Source: Pseudomonas alcaligenes
GTDB lineage: Bacteria > Pseudomonadota > Gammaproteobacteria > Pseudomonadales > Pseudomonadaceae
Direction: 5' to 3'
Assembly (NCBI RefSeq): GCF_041729615.1
Contig: NZ_CP154874.1
Coordinates: 501,001-565,000, forward strand
DNA: 64,000 bases
Both the position numbers and the translations under genes were made by a program. This document shows positions 38,661-49,572 of the stretch, one piece after another. The first letter of the stretch is position 1, and each line of letters starts with the position of its first letter. The notes under the pieces were generated by a model, which saw nothing but the letters and a program-made list of their open reading frames with translations, made no database searches and was not told where the DNA came from.

Positions 38661-40697
38661 ATGCCCGAAGCCCGCAAGATTCTCGTCACCAGCGCCCTGC
38701 CCTATGCCAACGGCTCGATTCACCTTGGCCATATGCTGGAGTACATCCAGACCGACATGTGGGTGCGCTTCCAGAAGCTGCGCGGCAACCAGGCCGTGTA
38801 CGTCTGCGCCGACGATGCCCACGGCTCGGCCATCATGCTGCGCGCCGAGAAGGAAGGCATCACGCCCGAACAGCTGATCGACAACGTGCGCGCCGAGCAC
38901 ATGGCCGACTTCGCCGACTTCGGCGTGGCCTTCGACAACTACCACTCGACCCACTCGGACGAGAACCGCGAGCTGTCCGCGTCGATCTACCTGGCGCTGC
39001 GCGACAAGGGCCACATCGCCACTCGCGCAGTGACCCAGTACTTCGACCCCGAGAAGGGCATGTTCCTCGCCGACCGATTCATCAAGGGCACCTGCCCCAA
39101 GTGCGCGGCCGAGGACCAGTACGGCGACAACTGCGAGAAATGCGGCGCCACCTACGAGCCCACCGAGCTGAAGAACCCGCGCTCGGCCATCTCCGGCGCC
39201 GTACCGGTGCTCAGGGAGTCCAAGCACTTCTTCTTCAAGCTGCCGGACTTCGAGGCCATGCTCAAGCAGTGGACCCGCAGCGGTGCCCTGCAGGAAGCGG
39301 TGGCCAACAAGATCGCCGAATGGCTGGACGGCGGCCTGCAGGAGTGGGACATCTCCCGCGACGCGCCGTACTTCGGCTTCGAGATCCCCGACGAGCCGGG
39401 CAAGTACTTCTACGTCTGGCTGGACGCGCCGATCGGCTATATGGCCAGCTTTAAAAATCTGTGCTCCAAGCGCCCGGAGCTGGACTTCGACGCTTTCTGG
39501 GGCAAGGACTCCACCGCCGAGTTGTACCACTTCATCGGCAAGGACATCGTCAACTTCCACGCCCTGTTCTGGCCGGCAATGCTCGAAGGCGCCGGCTACC
39601 GCAAGCCCACCGCGGTCAACGTGCACGGCTACCTGACCGTCAACGGCCAGAAGATGTCCAAGTCGCGCGGCACCTTCATCAAGGCGCGCACCTACCTCGA
39701 TCACCTGAACCCCGAGTACCTGCGTTACTACTACGCCAGCAAGCTGGGCCGCGGCGTCGACGATCTCGACCTCAACCTCGAGGACTTCGTGCAGAAGGTC
39801 AACTCCGACCTGGTCGGCAAGGTGGTCAACATCGCCAGCCGCTGCGCCGGCTTCATCCATAAGGGCAACAACGGCGTGCTGGTCGCCGCCAACCCCGAGC
39901 CGGAACTGTGGGAGGCCTTCCAGGCCGCCACTCCGAGCATCGCCGAGGCCTACGAGGCCCGCGACTTCGCCCGTGCGATGCGCGAGATCATGGCCCTGGC
40001 CGACCGCGCCAACGCCTGGATCGCCGACAAGGCGCCCTGGGCCCTGAACAAGGTCGAAGGCAAGCAGACCGAGGTGCAGGAAATCTGCGCCCTGGGCATC
40101 AACCTGTTCCGCCAGCTGGTGATCCTGCTCAAACCGGTGCTGCCGGAGCTGGCCGCCGATGCCGAAGCCTTCCTCAATGTCGCCCCGCTGAGCTGGAATG
40201 ATCTGGCCACCCCGCTGGCCAACCACCAGCTGAACCCGTTCAACCCGCTGCTGACCCGTATCGAACCCGCGAAGATCGACGCCATGACCGAAGCCTCCAA
40301 GGAAGATCTCGCCGCCGAAGCCAGCAAGCCCACCGGCAATGGCGAACTGACCAAGGACCCGCTGGCCGCCGAGATCAACTTCGACGCCTTCGCCGCCGTC
40401 GACCTGCGTATCGCCCTGATCGAGAAGTGCGAGTTCGTCGAAGGTGCCGACAAGCTGCTGCGCCTGACCCTGGATATCGGCGATGAGAAGCGCAACGTGT
40501 TCAGCGGCATCAAGTCCGCCTACCCGGACCCGAGCAAGCTGGAAGGCCGTCTGACCCTGTACGTGGCCAACCTGGCCCCGCGCAAGATGAAGTTCGGCGT
40601 CAGCGAAGGCATGGTGCTGGCCGCCGGCCCCGGCGGCGAGGAAATCTACCTGCTCAGCCCGGACAGCGGCGCCAAACCGGGCCAGCGCGTCAAATAA
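38661..40697 (+). CDS. metG: Methionine--tRNA ligase
   Basis: The 678-residue class I aminoacyl-tRNA synthetase has the HLGH signature (residues 21-24), zinc cysteines in [18 protein letters not shown], and KMSKS at about 331-335. The last 110 residues form the tRNA-binding EMAP/Trbp111-like dimerisation domain found in the long MetG type. The ATG at 38661 agrees with the family start. It diverges from apbC and is followed by a terminator whose T tract overlaps the putative rsxA promoter. Confidence 0.97.
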   Translation: MPEARKILVTSALPYANGSIHLGHMLEYIQTDMWVRFQKLRGNQAVYVCADDAHGSAIMLRAEKEGITPEQLIDNVRAEHMADFADFGVAFDNYHSTHSDENRELSASIYLALRDKGHIATRAVTQYFDPEKGMFLADRFIKGTCPKCAAEDQYGDNCEKCGATYEPTELKNPRSAISGAVPVLRESKHFFFKLPDFEAMLKQWTRSGALQEAVANKIAEWLDGGLQEWDISRDAPYFGFEIPDEPGKYFYVWLDAPIGYMASFKNLCSKRPELDFDAFWGKDSTAELYHFIGKDIVNFHALFWPAMLEGAGYRKPTAVNVHGYLTVNGQKMSKSRGTFIKARTYLDHLNPEYLRYYYASKLGRGVDDLDLNLEDFVQKVNSDLVGKVVNIASRCAGFIHKGNNGVLVAANPEPELWEAFQAATPSIAEAYEARDFARAMREIMALADRANAWIADKAPWALNKVEGKQTEVQEICALGINLFRQLVILLKPVLPELAADAEAFLNVAPLSWNDLATPLANHQLNPFNPLLTRIEPAKIDAMTEASKEDLAAEASKPTGNGELTKDPLAAEINFDAFAAVDLRIALIEKCEFVEGADKLLRLTLDIGDEKRNVFSGIKSAYPDPSKLEGRLTLYVANLAPRKMKFGVSEGMVLAAGPGGEEIYLLSPDSGAKPGQRVK

Positions 40698-40719
40698 GCC
40701 GTCTAGGCTTATCCAAGAA

Positions 40720-40748
40720 CAACAAGCCGGCTTATGCCGGCTTGTTTG
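40720..40748 (+). terminator. metG terminator
   Basis: AACAAGCCGGC and GCCGGCTTGTT form an 11-bp perfect stem around a TTAT loop, with a short T-rich end. Confidence 0.85.
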
Positions 40749-40770
40749 CCTCTGCGCCCTTTCCGATAAT
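40742..40770 (+). promoter_or_regulatory. Putative sigma70 promoter of the rsx operon
   Basis: TTGTTT (40742-40747), a 17-bp spacer and GATAAT (40765-40770) lie 45 bp before the rsxA ATG. The -35 element overlaps the end of the metG terminator. The -10 matches five of six consensus bases. Confidence 0.45.
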
Positions 40771-40814
40771 AGGCGCCCTTTTCCTACGGCCTTTGCCCCA
40801 AGACGGACGTTTCG

Positions 40815-41399
40815 ATGACCGAACTCGCCTTGATCATGGTCAGCGCCATCCTGGTCAACAACTTCGTGCTGGTGCAGTTCCTTGGCCTGTGCCCATTCAT
40901 GGGCGTGTCGAAGAAGATCGAGACGGCCATCGGCCTGTCGCTGGCCACCACCTTCGTCCTCACCCTGGCCGCCATGTGCAGCTACCTGGTGCAGGAATAC
41001 GTGCTGGAGCCGCTGGGCCTGGAGTTCCTGCGTACCATCAGCTTCATCCTGGTGATCGCCGTGGTGGTGCAGTTCACCGAGATGGTGGTGCACAAGACCA
41101 GCCCCCTGCTCTACCGCGTGCTGGGCATCTTCCTGCCGCTGATCACCACCAACTGCATCGTCCTCGGCGTGGCCCTGGTCAACGCCAACAAGGCCGAATT
41201 CACCTTCATCACCGCCACCGCCAACGGCTTCGCCGCCGGCCTGGGCTTCTCCCTGGTGCTGGTGCTGTTCGCCGCCATGCGTGAGCGCATCGCCATCGCC
41301 GACGTGCCCAAGCCGTTCCAGGGCGCCTCCATCGGCATGATCACCGCCGGGCTGATGTCCCTGGCCTTCATGGGCTTCGCCGGGCTGATCAAGCTATGA
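40815..41399 (+). CDS. rsxA: Electron transport complex subunit RsxA (RnfA)
   Basis: RsxA is a six-helix inner-membrane subunit of the Rnf/Rsx NADH:ferredoxin oxidoreductase, which couples electron flow to an ion gradient and keeps SoxR reduced. The 194-residue protein is almost all membrane and carries the conserved [13 protein letters not shown] in helix 1 and [12 protein letters not shown] with the cysteine in the mid-membrane helix. RsxA and RsxE are homologous and adopt inverted topologies. It is first of six genes; its stop overlaps rsxB's start (ATGA). Confidence 0.96.
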   Translation: MTELALIMVSAILVNNFVLVQFLGLCPFMGVSKKIETAIGLSLATTFVLTLAAMCSYLVQEYVLEPLGLEFLRTISFILVIAVVVQFTEMVVHKTSPLLYRVLGIFLPLITTNCIVLGVALVNANKAEFTFITATANGFAAGLGFSLVLVLFAAMRERIAIADVPKPFQGASIGMITAGLMSLAFMGFAGLIKL

Positions 41400-41971
41400 G
41401 CCTGGTACTGATCGCTGTCCTCGCCCTGCTCGGCCTGTGCCTGCTGGCCGGCGCCATCCTTGGCTACGCCGCCGTGCGCTTCAAGGTCGAGGGCGACCCC
41501 ATTGCCGAGCAGATCAACGCCCTGCTGCCGCAGACCCAGTGTGGCCAGTGCGGCTACCCGGGCTGCAAGCCCTACGCCGAGGCCATCGCCGGCGGCGACA
41601 AGATCAACAAGTGCCCGCCCGGCGGCGAGGCCACCATCGCCGCCCTGGCCGACCTGCTGGACGTCGAGCCCGAGCCGCTGGACGCCGTCGAAGGCGAGAA
41701 GCCGCAGATGGTGGCGGTGATCCGCGAGGCCGAGTGCATCGGCTGCACCAAGTGCATCCAGGCCTGCCCGGTGGACGCCATCGTCGGTGCGGCCAAGCAG
41801 ATGCACACGGTAATCGCCAGCGAGTGCACCGGCTGCGACCTGTGCGTCGAGCCCTGCCCGGTGGACTGCATCGACATGCTGCCGGTGGGCAGCAACGTGC
41901 AGAGCTGGAAGTGGCAGCTGCCGCTGCCCCCCGGCCAGCTGATCGCCAGTGACAGGGAGCAGGCCGCATGA
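41396..41971 (+). CDS. rsxB: Electron transport complex subunit RsxB (RnfB)
   Basis: RsxB is the Fe-S subunit that passes electrons to the membrane part of the complex. The 191-residue protein has an N-terminal transmembrane helix (about 3-25), a four-cysteine domain (CGQCGYPGC with the later KCPPGG) and two ferredoxin-type [4Fe-4S] motifs, [12 protein letters not shown] and [16 protein letters not shown] overlaps join it to rsxA before and rsxC after. Confidence 0.96.
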   Translation: MSLVLIAVLALLGLCLLAGAILGYAAVRFKVEGDPIAEQINALLPQTQCGQCGYPGCKPYAEAIAGGDKINKCPPGGEATIAALADLLDVEPEPLDAVEGEKPQMVAVIREAECIGCTKCIQACPVDAIVGAAKQMHTVIASECTGCDLCVEPCPVDCIDMLPVGSNVQSWKWQLPLPPGQLIASDREQAA

Positions 41972-44622
41972 GTGCGCACGAACGCATCTGGGACATCCCC
42001 GGCGGCATCCACCCGGCCGAGCATAAGGCGCTGTCCAACCGCACGCCCATCGCCCAGGCGCCTCTGCCCAGGCGCCTCATTCTGCCGCTGGGCCAGCATA
42101 TCGGCGCCGCCGCCGAGCCCTGCGTGGCGGTCGGCGAGCGGGTGCTCAAGGGCCAGAAGATCGCCGAGGCGAGCGCCTTCGTCAGCGCGCCGCTACATGC
42201 CCCCACCTCCGGCACGGTGAGCTTCATAGGCCCGCAGCCCTACCCGCATGTATCGGGCCTGCCCGCACCGGCCATCGTCATCGACAGCGACGGCCTGGAG
42301 CAGTGGATCGACCTGACGCCCCATGCCGACTACCGGCACCTGGAGTCCGCAGAGTTGCTGGAGCTGATCCGCGAGGCCGGCATCAGCGGCCTGGGCGGCG
42401 CCGGCTTCCCCACGGCGGCCAAGCTCACTGTGCGGCCGACGCAGAAGATCCACACCCTGATCATCAACGGCACCGAGTGCGAGCCCTACATCACCGCCGA
42501 CGATGTGCTGATGCGCGAGCGCACCGCCGAACTGGTGTCCGGCATCGACATCCTGGTGCAACTGATCCAGCCGGACGAGGTGCTGATCGGCATCGAGGAC
42601 AACAAGCCCGAGGCCATCGCCGCCGTGCGCGCGGCCCTGGCCGAGCGCAGCTACCGGCTCAAGGTATTCCCCACCAAGTACCCCTCCGGTGGCGAGAAGC
42701 AGCTGATCCAGATCCTCACCGGCGTGGAGGTGCCCAGCGGCGGCCTGCCGGCCGATATCGGCATGCTCTGCCAGAACGTCGGCACCTGCGTCGCCATCCA
42801 TGACGCCGTGGTGCTCGGCAAGCCGCTGATCACTCGCATCACCACCCTGACCGGCACGGCCCTGGCACGGCCGGGCAATGTCGAGGCACTGCTCGGCACT
42901 CCGGTCGGTGAGCTGCTCGAATTCGCCGGCCTGGACACCAGCAAGCTCAACCGTCTGGTGATGGGCGGCCCAATGATGGGATTCACCCTGCCCTCGCTGG
43001 ATGTGCCGCTGATCAAGACCGCCAACTGCCTGCTGGCCGGCAGCGCCAGCGAGCTGCCGACGCCTCCGCCGGCCATGCCCTGCATCCGCTGTGGTGAGTG
43101 CGCCGACGCCTGCCCGGCCAGCCTGCTGCCGCAGCAGCTGCATTTCTTCGCCCTCGGCCAGCAGCACGAGCAGCTCAAGGCGCACAACCTGTTCGACTGC
43201 ATCGAATGCGGCGCCTGCGCCTATGTCTGCCCCTCCAGCATCCCTCTGGTGCAGTACTACCGCGCGGCCAAGGCGGAAATCCGTGAGCTGGAGCAGAAGC
43301 AGCAGAAGGCTGAGCACTCCAAGCAGCGCTTCGAGCTGCGCCAGGAGCGCCTGCGCCGCGAGGAAGAACGCAAGGAGGCCGAGCGCCTCGCCCGCGCCGA
43401 GCGCGCCGCCAAGGCCAAGGCGGCCCAGGCCGAAGCCGCCGCAGCGGCGCCTGCGAGCAGCACGCCGAGTGCTGCCGACGAGCAGCTCAAGCGCCTGAAG
43501 ATCGAGGTCAGCATGGCTCAGGTGGCGCTGAAGAAGGCCGAGAAACAGCTGGCCCAGCACGACACCGACGAACTCAAGGCCCAGGTCGCCGAACTGCGCA
43601 GCGCCGCCGAGGCCGCGCAGAAGGCCCTGGAAACCGCCCAGGCCAGCGCACCAGCGCCGACCGCAGCAGCGCCAGCCAACGACGACGCGCTGAAGAAAGC
43701 CAAGATCGAAGCTGCCATGCTCAAGGCCCAGCTGCGCAAGCTGGAAAAGCTCGAAGCGCCCAGCGCCGAACAGCAGGCCGAGCTGGAGCAGACTCGCGCC
43801 AAGCTGGCCGAGGCCGAGAAGGCTCTGGAACAGCTGCAATCCGCAGCACCGGCACCCGCTGCACCGGCCAACGACGACTCGCTGAAGAAGGCCAAGATCG
43901 AAGCCGCCATGCTCAAGGCCCAGCTGCGCAAGCTGGAGAAGATCGAGGCGCCCAGCGCCGAGCAGCAGGCCGAGCTGGAGCAGACCCGCGCCAAGCTGGC
44001 CGAGGCCGAGAAGGCGCTAGAGCAGCTGCAATCCGCGGCGCCTGAACCCTCGGCCGCCGCACTCGCCAGCGACGATGCGCTGAAGAAAGCCAAGATCGAA
44101 GCCGCCATGCTCAAGGCCCAGCTGCGCAAGCTGGAAAAACTCGAAGCGCCTAGCGCCGAACAGCAGGCCGAGCTGGAACAGACCCGCACCAAGCTGGTCG
44201 AGGCCGAAAAAACACTGGAGCAACTGCAATCCGCAGCACCAGCCCCTGCCGCCAAGGCAATCGACGATAGCGAGCTGAAAAAGGCCAAGGTCGAGATGGC
44301 GATGAAGCGCGCCGAGCTGAAGAAGGCCGAAAAAGCAGGTGCCGAGGAAAGCGAGCTAGAGCGCCTGCGCCAGGCCCTGTCCGTTGCCGAACAGGCTCTG
44401 CATGCCGCCGAGGACGCCTCCGGCAAGCCAGCCCCGGAGCTGGTGCGCACCGAGCAACCTGGCGTCGACGCCGAACTCAAGGCACTGAAGACCGAGGTGG
44501 CCTTCGCTCGCGCCGACCTGCGCAAGCTGGAGCGCGACGACGCTACCGCCAGCGACACCCTGGAAGCCGCCCGCGCCCGCCTGGCAACCGCCGAGCAGGC
44601 CCTGGCCGCTCACCAAGCCTGA
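41968..44622 (+). CDS. rsxC: Electron transport complex subunit RsxC (RnfC) with long repetitive C-terminal tail
   Basis: RsxC is the peripheral NADH-, FMN- and Fe-S-binding subunit. Of 884 residues, the first 450 or so form the conserved part: the NADH-binding [10 protein letters not shown], the SLBB region ([14 protein letters not shown]) and two ferredoxin motifs, [12 protein letters not shown] and [12 protein letters not shown]. From about residue 440 onward the protein is a charged, alanine-rich tail predicted to be coiled coil, with three near-identical 64-66-residue repeats and degenerate copies before and after. RnfC tails vary widely in length, and this one is long. The Shine-Dalgarno lies in the end of rsxB. 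Confidence 0.95.
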   Translation: MSAHERIWDIPGGIHPAEHKALSNRTPIAQAPLPRRLILPLGQHIGAAAEPCVAVGERVLKGQKIAEASAFVSAPLHAPTSGTVSFIGPQPYPHVSGLPAPAIVIDSDGLEQWIDLTPHADYRHLESAELLELIREAGISGLGGAGFPTAAKLTVRPTQKIHTLIINGTECEPYITADDVLMRERTAELVSGIDILVQLIQPDEVLIGIEDNKPEAIAAVRAALAERSYRLKVFPTKYPSGGEKQLIQILTGVEVPSGGLPADIGMLCQNVGTCVAIHDAVVLGKPLITRITTLTGTALARPGNVEALLGTPVGELLEFAGLDTSKLNRLVMGGPMMGFTLPSLDVPLIKTANCLLAGSASELPTPPPAMPCIRCGECADACPASLLPQQLHFFALGQQHEQLKAHNLFDCIECGACAYVCPSSIPLVQYYRAAKAEIRELEQKQQKAEHSKQRFELRQERLRREEERKEAERLARAERAAKAKAAQAEAAAAAPASSTPSAADEQLKRLKIEVSMAQVALKKAEKQLAQHDTDELKAQVAELRSAAEAAQKALETAQASAPAPTAAAPANDDALKKAKIEAAMLKAQLRKLEKLEAPSAEQQAELEQTRAKLAEAEKALEQLQSAAPAPAAPANDDSLKKAKIEAAMLKAQLRKLEKIEAPSAEQQAELEQTRAKLAEAEKALEQLQSAAPEPSAAALASDDALKKAKIEAAMLKAQLRKLEKLEAPSAEQQAELEQTRTKLVEAEKTLEQLQSAAPAPAAKAIDDSELKKAKVEMAMKRAELKKAEKAGAEESELERLRQALSVAEQALHAAEDASGKPAPELVRTEQPGVDAELKALKTEVAFARADLRKLERDDATASDTLEAARARLATAEQALAAHQA
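43681..44262 (+). repeat. rsxC: Three tandem ~190-bp repeats in the rsxC tail
   Basis: Units start at about 43681, 43873 and 44071, 192-198 bp long. Each codes [19 protein letters not shown], then [14 protein letters not shown] and [15 protein letters not shown] text (last unit variant). Less perfect units flank them on both sides. Such long direct repeats are prone to copy-number change. Confidence 0.9.
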
Positions 44623-44635
44623 TCCCGGAGACCCG

Positions 44636-45667
44636 ATGGCCCTGCCCCGCATCACCTCGCCCCACGCCAGGGGTAGCAACAAGACCCAGCGTGTCATGCT
44701 GCTGGTCGCTGCCGCCTGTGCGCCCGGCGCCCTGGCCCTGACCTGGCTGTTCGGCATCGGCACCCTGGTCAACCTGCTCTGGGCCAGCCTGGTCGCCCTG
44801 GCCTGCGAGGCGGCCATCCTGGCCATCCGCAAGCGCCCGCTGGCGTTCTTCCTCAAGGATGGTAGCGCCCTGGTCACCGCCGTGCTGCTGGCCCTGGCCC
44901 TGCCGCCCTATGCGCCCTGGTGGCTGACCGCGGTGGCGGTGGGCTTCGCTATCGTGTTCGGCAAGCAGCTGTATGGCGGCCTCGGGCAGAACCCCTTCAA
45001 CCCGGCCATGCTCGGCTACGTGGTGGTGCTGATCTCCTTCCCCATCCCCATGACCAGCTGGCCGGCGCCGCACAGCGTCGGCGCCTGGGAGGGCGTGCAG
45101 CAGATCCTCGGCCTGGCCGCCCTGCCCGACGGCTGGAGCCAGGCCACCGCCCTGGATGCGCTGAAGGCCAACAAGAGCCTGACCATCGACGAGCTGTGGG
45201 CACAGAACCCGGCCTTCGGCAGCTTCGGCGGCAAGGCGGTGGAATGGGTCAACCTGGCCTTCCTGCTCGGCGGCCTGTTCCTGCTCTGGAAGAAGGTCAT
45301 CGGCTGGCACGCCCCGGCCGGCATGCTCGGCGCCCTGTTCGTCATGAGCCTGCTGTTCTGGAACGGCTCGGGCTCGGACTCCAACGGCTCGCCACTGTTC
45401 CACCTGCTGACCGGCGCGACCATGCTCGGCGCCTTCTTCATCGTCACCGACCCGGTCAGCGGTGCCACCAGCAACCTGGGGCGGATCATCTTTGGCGCCG
45501 GGGTCGGCATCCTGGTCTACATCATCCGCACCTGGGGTGGCTACCCGGATGGCGTGGCCTTCGCCGTGCTGCTGATGAACCTGGCCGCCCCGACCATCGA
45601 CTACTACAGCCGCCCGCGCACCTACGGCCACCGCAAGGCCGAACGCGGCTTCAAGCTGGGAGAATGA
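44636..45667 (+). CDS. rsxD: Electron transport complex subunit RsxD (RnfD)
   Basis: RsxD is an inner-membrane subunit with covalently bound FMN. The 343-residue protein has about ten helices and the flavin attachment region [22 protein letters not shown], where a threonine in the S(T)GAT-like motif (about 263) accepts FMN through a phosphodiester. It shows homology to NqrB, typical of the Rnf/Nqr family. Its stop overlaps the start of rsxG (ATGA). Confidence 0.95.
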   Translation: MALPRITSPHARGSNKTQRVMLLVAAACAPGALALTWLFGIGTLVNLLWASLVALACEAAILAIRKRPLAFFLKDGSALVTAVLLALALPPYAPWWLTAVAVGFAIVFGKQLYGGLGQNPFNPAMLGYVVVLISFPIPMTSWPAPHSVGAWEGVQQILGLAALPDGWSQATALDALKANKSLTIDELWAQNPAFGSFGGKAVEWVNLAFLLGGLFLLWKKVIGWHAPAGMLGALFVMSLLFWNGSGSDSNGSPLFHLLTGATMLGAFFIVTDPVSGATSNLGRIIFGAGVGILVYIIRTWGGYPDGVAFAVLLMNLAAPTIDYYSRPRTYGHRKAERGFKLGE

Positions 45668-46308
45668 GCGTGCTGCCGGAAATCTCCCGTTCCATGCTGA
45701 AGAACGCCCTGGTGCTCGGTCTGTTCGCCGTGGCCACCGTGGGCACCGTGGCCGCCATCCAGCAGGGCACCGCCGAACGCATCGCCGCCGCCGAGCGCGA
45801 GGCCAGGGTGCAGGCGCTGGCGCAGATCCTGCCGGCCGGCAGCTACGACAATCATCTGCTCGACAGCAGCCGCCTGGTGCAGGACGAGCTGCTCGGCAAC
45901 AAGAGCCCCACCCCCGCCTACCTGGCCACCCTCGGCGGCCAGCCCAGCGCAGTGATCCTGCAGGTCACCGCGCCTGACGGCTACAGCGGCTCAATCCGCC
46001 TGCTGGTCGGGGTGCAGGTCGACGGCCGTCTGGCCGGCGTGCGCACCCTGCAGCACCGCGAAACCCCCGGCCTGGGCGACAAGATCGAACTGGCCAAGAG
46101 CCAGTGGGTCCGCAGCTTCGACGGCACCTCCCTGAGCGACCCGGACGAGGCCGGCTGGGCAGTGAAGAAGGACGGCGGCCAGTTCGACCAGTTCGCCGGC
46201 GCCACCATCACCCCGCGCGCGGTGGTCAAGGCAGTACACAAGGCGCTGCAATACTTTGACAAGCACAAGGCCGAGTTGCTGGCCCCCGTGGAGACTCCGA
46301 ATGGCTAG
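45664..46308 (+). CDS. rsxG: Electron transport complex subunit RsxG (RnfG)
   Basis: RsxG is anchored by one N-terminal helix (about 14-34) and has a periplasmic domain that carries FMN on a threonine; the motif is [11 protein letters not shown] near residue 180. The 214-residue protein also has [16 protein letters not shown] text ([17 protein letters not shown]), diagnostic for RnfG/NqrC. It overlaps rsxD by the ATGA and rsxE by eight bases. Confidence 0.95.
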   Translation: MSVLPEISRSMLKNALVLGLFAVATVGTVAAIQQGTAERIAAAEREARVQALAQILPAGSYDNHLLDSSRLVQDELLGNKSPTPAYLATLGGQPSAVILQVTAPDGYSGSIRLLVGVQVDGRLAGVRTLQHRETPGLGDKIELAKSQWVRSFDGTSLSDPDEAGWAVKKDGGQFDQFAGATITPRAVVKAVHKALQYFDKHKAELLAPVETPNG

Positions 46309-47008
46309 TTACCGCGAAATCGCCATCAACGGCCTGTGGAAGAACAACCCGGGCCTGGTCCAGCTGCTCGGCCTGTGCCCGCTGCTGGGGGTGAGCAACT
46401 CGGTGGTCAACGCCCTCGGCATGGCCATCGCCACCGCCCTGGTGCTGGCCTGCTCGAACGCCGCGGTGGCACTGATCCGCCGCCAGGTCACCGATGCCGT
46501 GCGCCTGCCGGCCTTCGTCATGATCATCGCCGCGCTGACCACCTGCATCGAGCTGCTGATGCAGGCCTTCACCTACGAGCTGTACCAGATCCTCGGCATC
46601 TTCATCCCGCTGATCACCACCAATTGCATCATCCTCGGCCGTGCCGAGGCCTTCGCGGCGAAGAACAGCGTGGCCCACGCCAGCTTCGACGGCCTGATGA
46701 TGGGGGCCGGTTTCGGCGGCGTGCTGCTGGCCATCGGTGCGGTGCGCGAACTGCTGGGCACCGGCATGCTGTTCGCCAACATGCAGCTGCTGTTCGGCCC
46801 CATCGCCGCCAACTGGCAGCTCAACCTGCTGCCCGGCTACCAGGGCTTCCTGCTGGCCATCCTGCCGCCGGGCGCCTTCCTCGTCCTCGGCCTGCTGATC
46901 GCCCTGAAGAACCGCATCGACGAGCAGCTGGCCGAGCGCGCCAAGGCCGTGGAACCCGCGGCACCGGCCGCCAGCCGTCGCGTGCGGGTCACCGGGGTGA
47001 TCGAATGA
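46301..47008 (+). CDS. rsxE: Electron transport complex subunit RsxE (RnfE)
   Basis: RsxE is a six-helix membrane subunit paired with RsxA. The 235-residue protein carries [16 protein letters not shown] in the first helix and [16 protein letters not shown] in the middle, with the two half-channel cysteines that may bind a [2Fe-2S] cluster with RsxA. The ATG at 46301 lies inside the end of rsxG. Its stop overlaps nth (ATGA). Confidence 0.95.
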   Translation: MASYREIAINGLWKNNPGLVQLLGLCPLLGVSNSVVNALGMAIATALVLACSNAAVALIRRQVTDAVRLPAFVMIIAALTTCIELLMQAFTYELYQILGIFIPLITTNCIILGRAEAFAAKNSVAHASFDGLMMGAGFGGVLLAIGAVRELLGTGMLFANMQLLFGPIAANWQLNLLPGYQGFLLAILPPGAFLVLGLLIALKNRIDEQLAERAKAVEPAAPAASRRVRVTGVIE

Positions 47009-47643
47009 ACGCCGCCAAGCGCTTCGAGATCTTCAGCCGACTGCGCGAGGACAACCCGGAACCGAAGACCGAGCTGGCCTACAGCACGCCCTTCGAGCTG
47101 CTGGTCGCGGTGACCCTGTCCGCCCAGGCCACCGACGTCAGCGTCAACAAGGCCACGGCCAAGCTGTTCCCGGTGGCCAACACGCCGGAGGCCATCTACG
47201 CCCTGGGCGTCGAGGGGCTGTCCGAGTACATCAAGACCATCGGTCTGTACAACAGCAAGGCGAAGAACGTCATCGAGGCCTGCCGCATCCTGATCGAAAA
47301 GCATGGCAGCGTGGTGCCGGATAACCGCGAGGATCTGGAAGCGCTGCCAGGGGTCGGCCGCAAGACCGCCAACGTGGTGCTCAACACCGCCTTCCGCCAG
47401 CCGGCCATGGCGGTGGACACGCACATCTTCCGGGTCAGCAACCGCACCGGCATCGCCCCCGGCAAGAACGTGCTGGAGGTGGAGAAGAAACTGCTCAGGT
47501 TCGTGCCCAGGGAGTTCCTGCTGGACGCCCACCACTGGCTGATCCTGCACGGCCGCTACGTGTGCCAGGCGCGCAAGCCGCGCTGTGGCAGCTGTCGCAT
47601 CGAAGACCTGTGCGAATACAAGGCCAAGACTTCCGACGATTGA
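47005..47643 (+). CDS. nth: Endonuclease III
   Basis: Nth is the bifunctional DNA glycosylase/AP lyase for oxidised pyrimidines in base-excision repair. The 212-residue protein has the helix-hairpin-helix with the catalytic lysine ([14 protein letters not shown]120), the catalytic aspartate in AVDTHIFRV (D138), and the C-terminal [4Fe-4S] loop C-x6-C-x2-C-x5-C. It is translationally coupled to rsxE (ATGA), as in many gamma-proteobacteria. The next gene has its own promoter. Confidence 0.97.
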   Translation: MNAAKRFEIFSRLREDNPEPKTELAYSTPFELLVAVTLSAQATDVSVNKATAKLFPVANTPEAIYALGVEGLSEYIKTIGLYNSKAKNVIEACRILIEKHGSVVPDNREDLEALPGVGRKTANVVLNTAFRQPAMAVDTHIFRVSNRTGIAPGKNVLEVEKKLLRFVPREFLLDAHHWLILHGRYVCQARKPRCGSCRIEDLCEYKAKTSDD

Positions 47644-47685
47644 TTGGCCATTGATCCAGCCAATATCACGATTGAAAAAATCTTT

Positions 47686-47714
47686 TTTACCGGCCCTGGC
47701 TTTGTCGCTATAAG
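47686..47714 (+). promoter_or_regulatory. Putative sigma70 promoter of the PA3496-type gene
   Basis: TTTACC, a 17-bp spacer and TATAAG (47709-47714) lie 38 bp before the ATG at 47752, in an AT-rich gap after nth. Four of six -35 bases and five of six -10 bases match consensus. Confidence 0.5.
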
Positions 47715-47751
47715 GTGCGCCATCAGCATTCCGCAATCTGGAGTGGGCCCG

Positions 47752-47934
47752 ATGAGCACAGTCAAAGAAGACCTCGAACTCGACGAAGACCTGGTCGTGG
47801 AAGAAGCCGACGACAGCGGTGAGCGCGTGGTGGAAGTCGCCAAGACCAACCTGACCAAGCGCCGCATCATCGACAACTACCTCGAAGAGCGTCGCCTGCA
47901 GAAGCAGCTCAACGACTACGACTTCGACCTCTGA
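47752..47934 (+). CDS. Small PA3496-family putative envelope integrity protein
   Basis: The 60-residue protein starts MSTVKEDLELDEDLVVEE and ends YDFDL; it is very acidic at the N-terminus and basic in the middle (TKRRIIDNYLEERRLQKQL), without signal or membrane helix. It sits beside nth as in P. aeruginosa, where the neighbour is the PA3496 protein. GGAG lies before the ATG; a longer reading from 47644 includes untranslated leader. The family name is recalled; its mechanism is unknown. Confidence 0.85.
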   Translation: MSTVKEDLELDEDLVVEEADDSGERVVEVAKTNLTKRRIIDNYLEERRLQKQLNDYDFDL

Positions 47935-47944
47935 GCTTGCCCCA

Positions 47945-47975
47945 TTAAAAAGCCCCGCCAGTGCGGGGCTTTTGC
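47945..47975. terminator. Bidirectional terminator between the PA3496-type gene and the diguanylate cyclase gene
   Basis: AAAAAGCCCCGC and GCGGGGCTTTT form a strong stem around CAGT. It lies between convergent genes and has A and T runs on opposite sides. Confidence 0.9.
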
Positions 47976-47977
47976 TT

Positions 47978-49048
47978 TCAGCCTACCGCCTGCAGGCGGC
48001 GGCGCTCGAGCTTGTTGGCATACATGGCGGCATCGGCCTGGGTGAGCAGACTGTCCAGACCCTCCCCATGCCGCAGCGAGGATTCGGCCAGGCCGACACT
48101 CAGCGACAGCTGTCGACCGGTGTTGCGCTGGAACATCCGCAGCGCTGCCTGCAGACGCTTCAGCACATCCTCGCCACTGTTGTAGTCGCTGGCCAGCACG
48201 ACGAACTCGTCGCCGCCCAGACGCGCCACCACATCGGTGCTGCGGAACAGCGAGCGCAGCAGCTGAGCGGCATCGATCAGCATGGCGTCGCCAGCGGCAT
48301 GACCGAAGCGGTCGTTGGTCTTTTTGAGGTAATCCAGATCGGCATACAGCAGCAGGCAGCGCCCCTGGCGGCGACGCGCCGCCTCCAGTTCGCGCTCGGC
48401 CAGCAGGAGGAAGCCGCGCCGGTTGTACAGCCCGGTCAGTTCGTCGGTCAGTGACAGCTGGCGCACTGTCTGCTCGGCCAGCTCGCGCTCGCGGATCTCG
48501 CGCTGCAGGCGACGATTGGTCTCGGTCAGCTGCGCGGTGCGCTCCGCTACCCGCTGCTCCAGTTCGGCATAGACCTGAATGTTCTCCAGGGCGATGGAAG
48601 TGGAATCGGCCAGCGCCTGCAGCAGCTCCACTTGGGCGTCACTGGCCTGGTGCCAGCTGGCCCAGTAGGTGCCGATGGCCCCTATCGGGTCCAGCGTGCG
48701 GATCGGCACCATGACCAGGCTCTTGACGAAGGTCGGCCGGTAGGCGTCCTGGGGAACGCGCAGGTCCTGGTAGATATCGGGAATGACCGTGGCCTGGCGG
48801 TGCTGCATCACCCAGCCGCTGATGCACAACTCCAGAGGAAAGCGCTGCCCCTTCCACAGGGGCGAGATGGCGTCCTCGTCGCGGTAGTGACAGCAATTGC
48901 CATCGCGCAGGACGAAGGTGGCGCCGTCGGCGCCGGTCAGCCCGCGGGCCGCCTGGCGGACGATCTCCGCCACGCGATCCACATCCCTAGCCATCGACAG
49001 CTCCTGCACCGCCCGGATCAGGCGGTAGGCATGCTTGTCAGTAGCCAT
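47978..49048 (-). CDS. Diguanylate cyclase with GAF sensor domain
   Basis: The 356-residue cytoplasmic protein has a GAF domain (about 20-150), a coiled-coil linker (ELEQRVAERTAQLTETNRRLQREIRERE, about 160-190) and an intact GGDEF domain (about 200-350; LGGDEFVVL near residue 285). It should make c-di-GMP when the GAF domain is triggered. There is no RxxD inhibitory motif directly before GGDEF that I can see. The ATG at 49048 follows GGAG; seven more codons upstream are unlikely to be used. It follows gloA on the same strand. Confidence 0.9.
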   Translation of the reverse strand: MATDKHAYRLIRAVQELSMARDVDRVAEIVRQAARGLTGADGATFVLRDGNCCHYRDEDAISPLWKGQRFPLELCISGWVMQHRQATVIPDIYQDLRVPQDAYRPTFVKSLVMVPIRTLDPIGAIGTYWASWHQASDAQVELLQALADSTSIALENIQVYAELEQRVAERTAQLTETNRRLQREIRERELAEQTVRQLSLTDELTGLYNRRGFLLLAERELEAARRRQGRCLLLYADLDYLKKTNDRFGHAAGDAMLIDAAQLLRSLFRSTDVVARLGGDEFVVLASDYNSGEDVLKRLQAALRMFQRNTGRQLSLSVGLAESSLRHGEGLDSLLTQADAAMYANKLERRRLQAVG

Positions 49049-49106
49049 GAGCAACTCCTGAGAGTCCACTCGATTGATAAGCCATTGCTTGAAAGCCTAG
49101 CAGTTT

Positions 49107-49499
49107 TCAGTCGCTGCGCTTGGGCGACAGCAGCTCGATCTTGTAGCCGTCCGGGTCCTCGACGAAGGCCAGGATGCTGGTACCGTGCTTCATCGGCCCC
49201 GGCTCGCGGGTGATCTTGCCGCCGCGCGAGCGGATGTCCTCGCAGGCCTTGTAGACGTCTTCCACTTCCAGGGCGATGTGGCCGTAGCCGGTGCCGAGCT
49301 CGTACTGGTCCACGCCCCAGTTGTAGGTCAGCTCGATCACGCTGTTCTCGGCCTCGTTGCCGTAGCCGACGAACGCCAGGGTGAACTGGCCGTCCGGGTA
49401 GTCCTTGCGACGCAGCAGGGTCATGCCCAGCACTTCGGTGTAGAAAGCGATGGAACGGTCCATGTCGCCGACGCGCAGCATGGTATGCAGCAGTCTCAT
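49107..49499 (-). CDS. gloA: Lactoylglutathione lyase (glyoxalase I)
   Basis: GloA isomerises the methylglyoxal-glutathione adduct to S-lactoylglutathione. The 130-residue protein has the metal site residues in [29 protein letters not shown] and PDGYKIELL. Length fits the short nickel-type bacterial enzyme. It lies between the diguanylate cyclase gene and argG on the reverse strand, as in P. aeruginosa. A terminator for argG precedes it. Confidence 0.96.
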   Translation of the reverse strand: MRLLHTMLRVGDMDRSIAFYTEVLGMTLLRRKDYPDGQFTLAFVGYGNEAENSVIELTYNWGVDQYELGTGYGHIALEVEDVYKACEDIRSRGGKITREPGPMKHGTSILAFVEDPDGYKIELLSPKRSD

Positions 49500-49518
49500 C
49501 AGGTTTTACCTCTTCGTA

Positions 49519-49550
49519 AAAACAGAACCCCGGCTCGTGGCCGGGGTTCG
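49519..49550 (-). terminator. argG terminator
   Basis: Reading on the reverse strand, GAACCCCGG pairs with CCGGGGTTC around CCACGAG and is followed by a TGTTTTTA tract. It ends argG upstream of gloA. Confidence 0.8.
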
Positions 49551-49572
49551 TCTGGCACGGGCGTTCAGCTTA

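Noticed and set aside
43681..44262. CRISPR-like direct repeats
   Set aside because: Units are about 190 bp, in frame, and without short repeats and unique spacers; they are protein repeats of rsxC.
43518..44558. Antisense serine-rich frame over the rsxC tail repeats
   Set aside because: It is the complement of the repetitive tail; the repeats explain its regular look.
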